NCBI RefSeq assembly: GCF_900005765.1
Contig: NC_041690.1
Span: 992,001-1,056,000, forward strand
Source of the DNA: Plasmodium relictum
Taxonomy: Eukaryota > Apicomplexa > Aconoidasida > Haemosporida > Plasmodiidae
Direction of reading: 5' to 3'
DNA: 64,000 nt
The stretch's first letter is position 1. Each line of letters starts with the position of its first letter. Shown here piece after piece: positions 59,524 through 64,000 of the stretch. The position numbers and the translations under genes were made by a program. Below the pieces are notes generated by a model, which saw only the letters and a list, made by a program, of their open reading frames with translations, had not been told where the DNA came from and did no database searches.

Positions 59524-59629
59524 TAGCAATAATAATATTGTAATGAATACTTCATTATTAATTTTTTTTTTGCAACTAACGATTTAAATTTGTTAATATA
59601 GTTTTTTTTAAATTTAAACATTCCTCCAT
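52991..59629 (-). CDS. Leucine-rich-repeat protein, 18 exons
   Basis: Assembled by hand from 18 exons: 59629-59581, 59369-59307, 59234-59139, 59054-58979, 58881-58607, 58516-58304, 58223-58190, 58087-58054, 57945-57559, 57298-57115, 57016-56489, 56352-56036, 55858-54773, 54632-54412, 54336-54243, 54123-53867, 53696-53601, 53507-52991. Every junction is in phase, and the total of 4527 bases gives 1508 residues from MEECLNLKK to YNFKK. The N-terminal half is charged and disordered-looking. A Glu-only tract of about 25 residues opens exon 12. From exon 13 on, leucine-rich repeats appear (INLTELVLDFIDLSN, ISFLSLMKCELNEDNI, INYLNVEFNNLKYFD, KNINLSYCYLTNEDI, YKLSLSNNFI), so it is probably a protein-binding scaffold. 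The function is unknown to me. The donor of exon 15 is the least certain. Confidence 0.8.
56268..56340 (-). repeat. Glu-coding (GAAGAAGAG)n repeat in the LRR gene
   Basis: Near-perfect repeats of a 12-base unit (TTCTTCCTCTTC on the plus strand) encode a poly-Glu tract in exon 12. The array is regular enough that its length probably varies between isolates. Confidence 0.85.
59469..59521. repeat. (AT)n microsatellite in intron 1 of the LRR gene
   Basis: About 26 uninterrupted AT units inside the first intron (59370-59580). Confidence 0.9.
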
Positions 59630-60640
59630 TTTACATTTGTGCTAATTCAAGAATTTTAATATTAAGAATTTTAAAACATTTATAAAAAAAAATATATTCT
59701 GAAAGTACAAAGAAAAATTTCAAATAATATTAAGTTATTTAAATTACTTTTTTATTAAAAAAAATGAGAATAAAGTGTGTATATCCTTCATTAAAATGCA
59801 AATTGACTAAAAAAAAAAAATATATATATATGCATTTCAATGAAAAAAATATTAATTAAATGTATTTTAAATAAAAGAAAAAAGAATTTTCATCTTAAAA
59901 AAAAAGACAATTGTTTATAAAAAAATGATATATTTTTTTTTTTTTTTTTTTTGCAATTATTTAATGCTCAAAAAAAAAAAAAATTAATAGACTAAAGTAT
60001 CATAATTTTGTTTATAAGACGATCTTTATATTAAAACTAATTATAAAAAAAAAAGGAATAATATTTTTAATATATATAGATTGAAAATTATAACTTTGTT
60101 TTACACATAAATATAAATCTTAAATATGCTAATAAGAGAAATAATGTATTTTTCATATAAAAATAAATAGTTTTTATTTTTTGTGAATATCTAGAATTGT
60201 AAGTAACAAAGTATTTGGCTATTATTTGAACTTAATTTTTTTATATGAAAGTATGATATTTTATAAAGCAGAAGTATTTTTTTTTATTCTATTCTAATAT
60301 GTTCTATTTTTTTTATGAAAATAAAGAAAAACAAAATTATTAGCTGTCTCTTTTCCTTTTAAAATATAAAGAAAAATATGAAGATTCACAAAAGAACAAA
60401 ATAAAAGAAAAAAAAAATTTATATTAAAAATTTTTTTGTGTTTCTTTTCATATTATTTAATATATTTTGATTCAATAATTACTTTTATGTTAATTTATTA
60501 TTGTTCTGATTTTATTAAAATAATTATTTTTACTGTTATAATAAAGGGTTTTATTTTATTATTTTTTATTAGTATAGTAACAAATGTCATTATCTAGTTT
60601 TTATTATTATCATTATTAGAATTAATTTTATTATTACTAT

Positions 60641-60681
<41 letters not shown>

Positions 60682-60700
60682 TTAATATTAGTAAATTAAA
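59630..60700. other. Divergent intergenic region, LRR gene (-) and dynactin-4 (+)
   Basis: About 1.1 kb holding both promoters. It ends in a 38-base poly(T) run 20 bp before the dynactin-4 start. An ATG-TAA minimal upstream frame sits just before the LRR start, at 59631-59636. No other gene seen. Confidence 0.6.
60643..60680 (+). repeat. Poly(T) run of 38, just upstream of dynactin-4
   Basis: The longest homopolymer I see in the window. It ends 20 bp before the start codon, so it either lies in the 5' leader of the mRNA or marks the start-proximal promoter. Confidence 0.9.
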
Positions 60701-62776
60701 ATGAAAAACAAAGTTTATTTATTGTTGGATGATAAATTATTTAAGTTAAAAGAGTTATATTTCTGTTTGATTTGTTCAAAAATTAAAAGTGATTTTAACT
60801 TAAAAAAAGAAATTGAATATTACTATTGTAATGGATGCACTCAGATTTACTCTAAAAATGAAACTTCTGTTTATTCTTATGAATGCTTACGATGCTTTAA
60901 CTGTCCTTTTTGTTTTTGTTGCTTATCAATTGCTCATAAGAATTTAGATAATTCAATATCAAACTTAAATCATTTAGAATTAAAAAATAATGAAATAAAA
61001 GATAGTTATGCAGAGAAAGAAAGTAAGGAATATGGAATAAATTTTACTAATTCAAAGGTTTACGAAAGTAAGCATAAAGGGATTGATGAGTTTTCTGAAG
61101 AAAATACTTCAAATAGTGATTATGATCATCAAGTAAAAAATAATTTAAAGAGTGGATATATATCAAATGAAGAAAATAATTTAAAAAATAAATATATGAT
61201 GAATAAAAAAAATGAATTAAATAAGAAAGATAAAAAAATATTTTACTTTAAGTGCAATTACTGTTTATGGAGTTCAATTTATTCTATATATAACACTAAG
61301 TTAGATGAATTAATAGGAGATATGATAATTTTTGAAAAAAATTGTTTCTTTAGTTGTTATTTTAGAGATATATTAAGTGAAGTAAAAAAGAATAATGAAT
61401 TATTGAAGCAAAAAAAATTTCTTAAAAAAATAGATTTATTTTCGTCAATTCATAAAATAGAAAATTATGATTCTTTAAATAGTTGGAATTATACTAGATT
61501 AAGCGAATTAAAAAATGAGAAAAAAAAAAATGAAGTTTTAAAAGAAGAAAATTCTTCATTTATATATAAATCTAAAATAAGCATAGACAAGGTAAGTTTA
61601 AAAGATATTTTAAATGCCGAACATATTAAAAATAATAAAGAATTTAATGATATTTTTGAATTAGAAAACGAAAATATAAAATATTTAGATATGGTTATAT
61701 TACAAAATCCAATTAATTTAGAAGACTATGAAGAAAATGAAAAAACAGACAAGAGTAAAAAAAATTATATTGAAAAAGGAAATGATATAAATTATAATAT
61801 AGAAAGGGAAGAAAATGAAAATAGCATAAAAAATGATGATATAAATAGTGTTTCTGAAAGAGATTATAATGATTATAATCTAGAAAAGAAAGATAAGGTT
61901 AAAGATAATAATACTATATATTATAACGAAATTTATTTTAATAAAAAAGAAGAAAATAATACAAAGAATATAAATAAGAAAATAAGCAACTTAAAGAATA
62001 ATAAATTTTCAAATACAATAATCCATTCACAAAATTATTTATCGTTTGAGCATATGAAAGATTATCCTTATAATTTTTACAAAGGTGTGAATGAATTAAA
62101 ACCATTAAGAAAAAAATTATTAGCTAAAAAATCAAAGAGATGTTCAAAGTGTAAACAATATTTATTAAAGTTTCATAGCTCTAATTTATATTCTACATTT
62201 AGATTAAATAATAATGCTATGAAGTATATACCTAGAATTTACATAAATGATTTTAGAATAATTAAAAAAAAAAATGGAATTTTAAATTTTATTTTAATAA
62301 ATCCATTAGACTTTGAAATGAATATAAAAATAATACCAAAAATAGAACATAACTTTTTAAAAAATTTGAATATAAATAAAATACCAACAAATTGTGAGTC
62401 AAAAGCAAATACTTTTGAATTTGTTATGGATACATATGATGATATTATTGATGATTTATCAAAAGATGAAAATGATATTAAAACTGTTATAGTAAATGAA
62501 AATGTAATTATTAAAAAACAGAATAATATGGCTTTAATAATTATTAGTTTTATTTATAATGAAAACCTAAATGAATATTCAGTTGAAGATAAATCTAAAA
62601 TGTTAAATGCACAAGAAAAAAATTTTATAGAACAATCAAGAAATTTAAATTTCCCCTTAACTTTAGAGTGCTCTTTTTCTGATAAATTAAAAAAGATACA
62701 TAAAATAGCATTAAACCTCATTTTTACAAATAATATTAGCACTAAAAGGTTTCATAATTATTTACTTAATTATTGA
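60701..62776 (+). CDS. DCTN4: Dynactin subunit 4 (p62)
   Basis: Pointed-end subunit of dynactin, the dynein activator. The N-terminal Cys-rich block matches p62: LYFCLICSK at about 19-27, then YYCNGC near 45, ECLRCFNCPFC near 66-76 and CC, spaced as in the zinc-binding part of the family. A second diagnostic stretch, LRKKLLAKKSKRCSKCKQYLLK near 468-490, corresponds to the p62 block LRxRLLAKRSRRCxxCxxxL. It is followed by the beta-rich domain (YIPRIYINDFRI, FILINPLDFEMNIKI). Between them sits a Lys/Glu/Asn expansion of about 300 residues. The 691-residue length exceeds the roughly 460 of the human protein because of that insert. Single exon. Finding a dynactin subunit fits with parasites that keep cytoplasmic dynein. 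Confidence 0.88.
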   Translation: MKNKVYLLLDDKLFKLKELYFCLICSKIKSDFNLKKEIEYYYCNGCTQIYSKNETSVYSYECLRCFNCPFCFCCLSIAHKNLDNSISNLNHLELKNNEIKDSYAEKESKEYGINFTNSKVYESKHKGIDEFSEENTSNSDYDHQVKNNLKSGYISNEENNLKNKYMMNKKNELNKKDKKIFYFKCNYCLWSSIYSIYNTKLDELIGDMIIFEKNCFFSCYFRDILSEVKKNNELLKQKKFLKKIDLFSSIHKIENYDSLNSWNYTRLSELKNEKKKNEVLKEENSSFIYKSKISIDKVSLKDILNAEHIKNNKEFNDIFELENENIKYLDMVILQNPINLEDYEENEKTDKSKKNYIEKGNDINYNIEREENENSIKNDDINSVSERDYNDYNLEKKDKVKDNNTIYYNEIYFNKKEENNTKNINKKISNLKNNKFSNTIIHSQNYLSFEHMKDYPYNFYKGVNELKPLRKKLLAKKSKRCSKCKQYLLKFHSSNLYSTFRLNNNAMKYIPRIYINDFRIIKKKNGILNFILINPLDFEMNIKIIPKIEHNFLKNLNINKIPTNCESKANTFEFVMDTYDDIIDDLSKDENDIKTVIVNENVIIKKQNNMALIIISFIYNENLNEYSVEDKSKMLNAQEKNFIEQSRNLNFPLTLECSFSDKLKKIHKIALNLIFTNNISTKRFHNYLLNY

Positions 62777-63538
62777 ATATATATTTTTTTAATTTTATCT
62801 TTTTATTTTTCTCCTACATTTTTAGTAATTTTTTCTACATTTTCCTAACTTTATTTAGTTACTAGTCATTTTAATTAGTTTTTTTTTTTTTTTTTAAATA
62901 TAGTAAAAACAAGTTTTGGAATACAAAAAAAAAAAAAAAAAAAAAAATGAAATTTTGATATATTTTATGCTGAAATTTTTTATTCTTTTTCTGAAATAAT
63001 TTATAAATTTATGTATTGTTGCAATTTTTATTATTTATTTATTTATTTATTATTTTTTTTTTTTATTTTCAAGCTTTATATGAACCAATTTTATTTTTTT
63101 TTTCTTTTCTAATGTAAATTAAATAAATATCAGTATGGATTTAAGATTTTTATTGTTTATTTTTTATTTTGTGATAAATAATAATTAAAAAAAGATTTAT
63201 TTAATATTTTATAAATCTGATAATTACTATAAGTTATAATAGTTAATAATAATAATATATTTTTGTTGTGAATGAAAAATAATAATTATTAAAAGTTACA
63301 AAAAAGAAAATAAAGGAATTGAGATAAAAATGATTAAAATTATATGAAATAATAAAGTAGCATATATATATGTATTAAAAATATAAATAATAAAAGAAAT
63401 AAATAATTAATAATTAAAAAATTAATTTAAATACAAATATGTAAAAAATAACATTACATAAATGTTTTTATATATTTATTTGTTTTGTTATGTTTTCTTT
63501 TATTTTTTAATTTAAACTCTATATTGTATTATAAAAAT
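62777..63538. other. Intergenic region between dynactin-4 and the right-edge gene
   Basis: About 0.76 kb of A/T runs between two genes on the same strand, with the promoter of the right-edge gene. Nothing else seen. Confidence 0.6.
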
Positions 63539-64000
63539 ATGGAAAAGCAAAATGAAGTATTGGATGAATCAGTAGAAAATGAAGAAACTAACAGCAATAA
63601 AAAGTACTTGAAATTATATGACTCAGATGGTGAAAATAATGAAAATCATAATTCATTTGTATTTTTTAAAAATATAAAAATAAATAGTGAAGAAAAAAAT
63701 AAATTAAGTAAAATATGTTGCACTAAGAATTACTTATTTGTTAGCACATCAAGTGTTTTTAATCAAGTACATATTTTTAATTATAATAATTTCGTCAACT
63801 TAAGAAAAACAAATGAAATTAATGGAATTACTAAAGCAGAAGAAAAAGAAGAGAAAGAAGACGAAGAATATGAAGAAAATAAAAAACAAATAGAAGAAGA
63901 AATAGAAAATGAAGAGACTTTTATAAATTTAAATGATGTTTATAATAAAAGCTATTTTTTCAATGGAAAAAAAAATTCTAATAATGAAATTATAAATCCA
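63539..64000 (+). CDS. Unrecognised protein, 5' end only (runs off the window)
   Basis: An ATG at 63539 opens a frame of 154 codons that is still open at the right edge. The first 40 residues are acidic (MEKQNEVLDESVENEE). A more ordered stretch follows, KLSKICCTKNYLFVSTSSVFNQVHIFNYNNF, whose alternating hydrophobic strands look like the first blade of a beta-propeller, as at the start of VPS18-type trafficking proteins. A Glu/Lys insert comes next. The fragment is too short for a family call. The start is supported by the jump in G/C content at the ATG and the A/T-only leader. Confidence 0.65.
   Translation, partial: MEKQNEVLDESVENEETNSNKKYLKLYDSDGENNENHNSFVFFKNIKINSEEKNKLSKICCTKNYLFVSTSSVFNQVHIFNYNNFVNLRKTNEINGITKAEEKEEKEDEEYEENKKQIEEEIENEETFINLNDVYNKSYFFNGKKNSNNEIINP

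Noticed and set aside
1-64000. Mobile elements, retroelements, CRISPR arrays, subtelomeric gene families
   Set aside because: No reverse transcriptase, integrase or transposase motif, no spaced direct repeats and no var/pir/stevor-like protein were seen; the gene content is conserved chromosome core.

Overview
This is nuclear DNA from a malaria parasite (genus Plasmodium) of the very AT-rich kind. By eye, non-coding DNA is almost all A/T runs and (TA)n. Proteins are rich in Asn, Lys and Ile, with low-complexity inserts, and introns are short and AT-rich. Gene content and order match, from memory, the part of P. falciparum chromosome 14 that holds GluPho, 6PGD, aminopeptidase P, IscU, KIN, p23 and NNT. 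The exact species cannot be fixed from the sequence alone; an avian Plasmodium or another AT-rich lineage fits. There are no rRNA or tRNA genes that I can see, no mobile elements, and no subtelomeric multigene-family members. This is a conserved core block.

Layout, left to right: a cut-off 5' end of an unrecognised gene (-); 6-phosphogluconate dehydrogenase (-); mitochondrial-type ribosomal protein uS11 (+); Fe-S scaffold IscU (-); aminopeptidase P (-); the AMPK/SNF1-like kinase KIN (-), followed by a frame-broken coding-like tail; a 1291-residue unrecognised protein (+); a tiny two-exon tRNA-splicing endonuclease subunit that I assembled by hand (-); splicing factor SPF45 (-); a NAF1-like H/ACA RNP assembly factor (-); the GluPho fusion, 6PGL plus G6PD (+); Hsp90 co-chaperone p23, with a five-base first exon (-); a RAP-domain protein with two exons (+); NAD(P) transhydrogenase with three exons (+); a gamma-tubulin complex component (-); a YOS1-like small membrane protein (-); an 18-exon leucine-rich-repeat gene whose splice phases close exactly (-); dynactin subunit 4 (+); and the 5' end of another gene running off the right edge (+). 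That is 17 complete genes and two partial ones.

Functionally the genes are mostly housekeeping. Three of them (6PGD, GluPho and NNT) make NADPH, and together the first two carry all three activities of the oxidative pentose phosphate pathway. Others serve organelle translation, RNA biology and Fe-S assembly (uS11m, RAP, IscU), RNA processing (SPF45, tRNA endonuclease, NAF1), and cytoskeleton or trafficking (GCP, dynactin, YOS1). KIN is a nutrient-sensing kinase. I did not find a convincing new multi-gene system. The most worthwhile oddities are the decayed tail after KIN, the run of GTT-type donors in the 18-exon gene, the minimal tRNA endonuclease subunit, the C9-T-C7 tract, and the 38-base poly(T) just before the dynactin-4 start.
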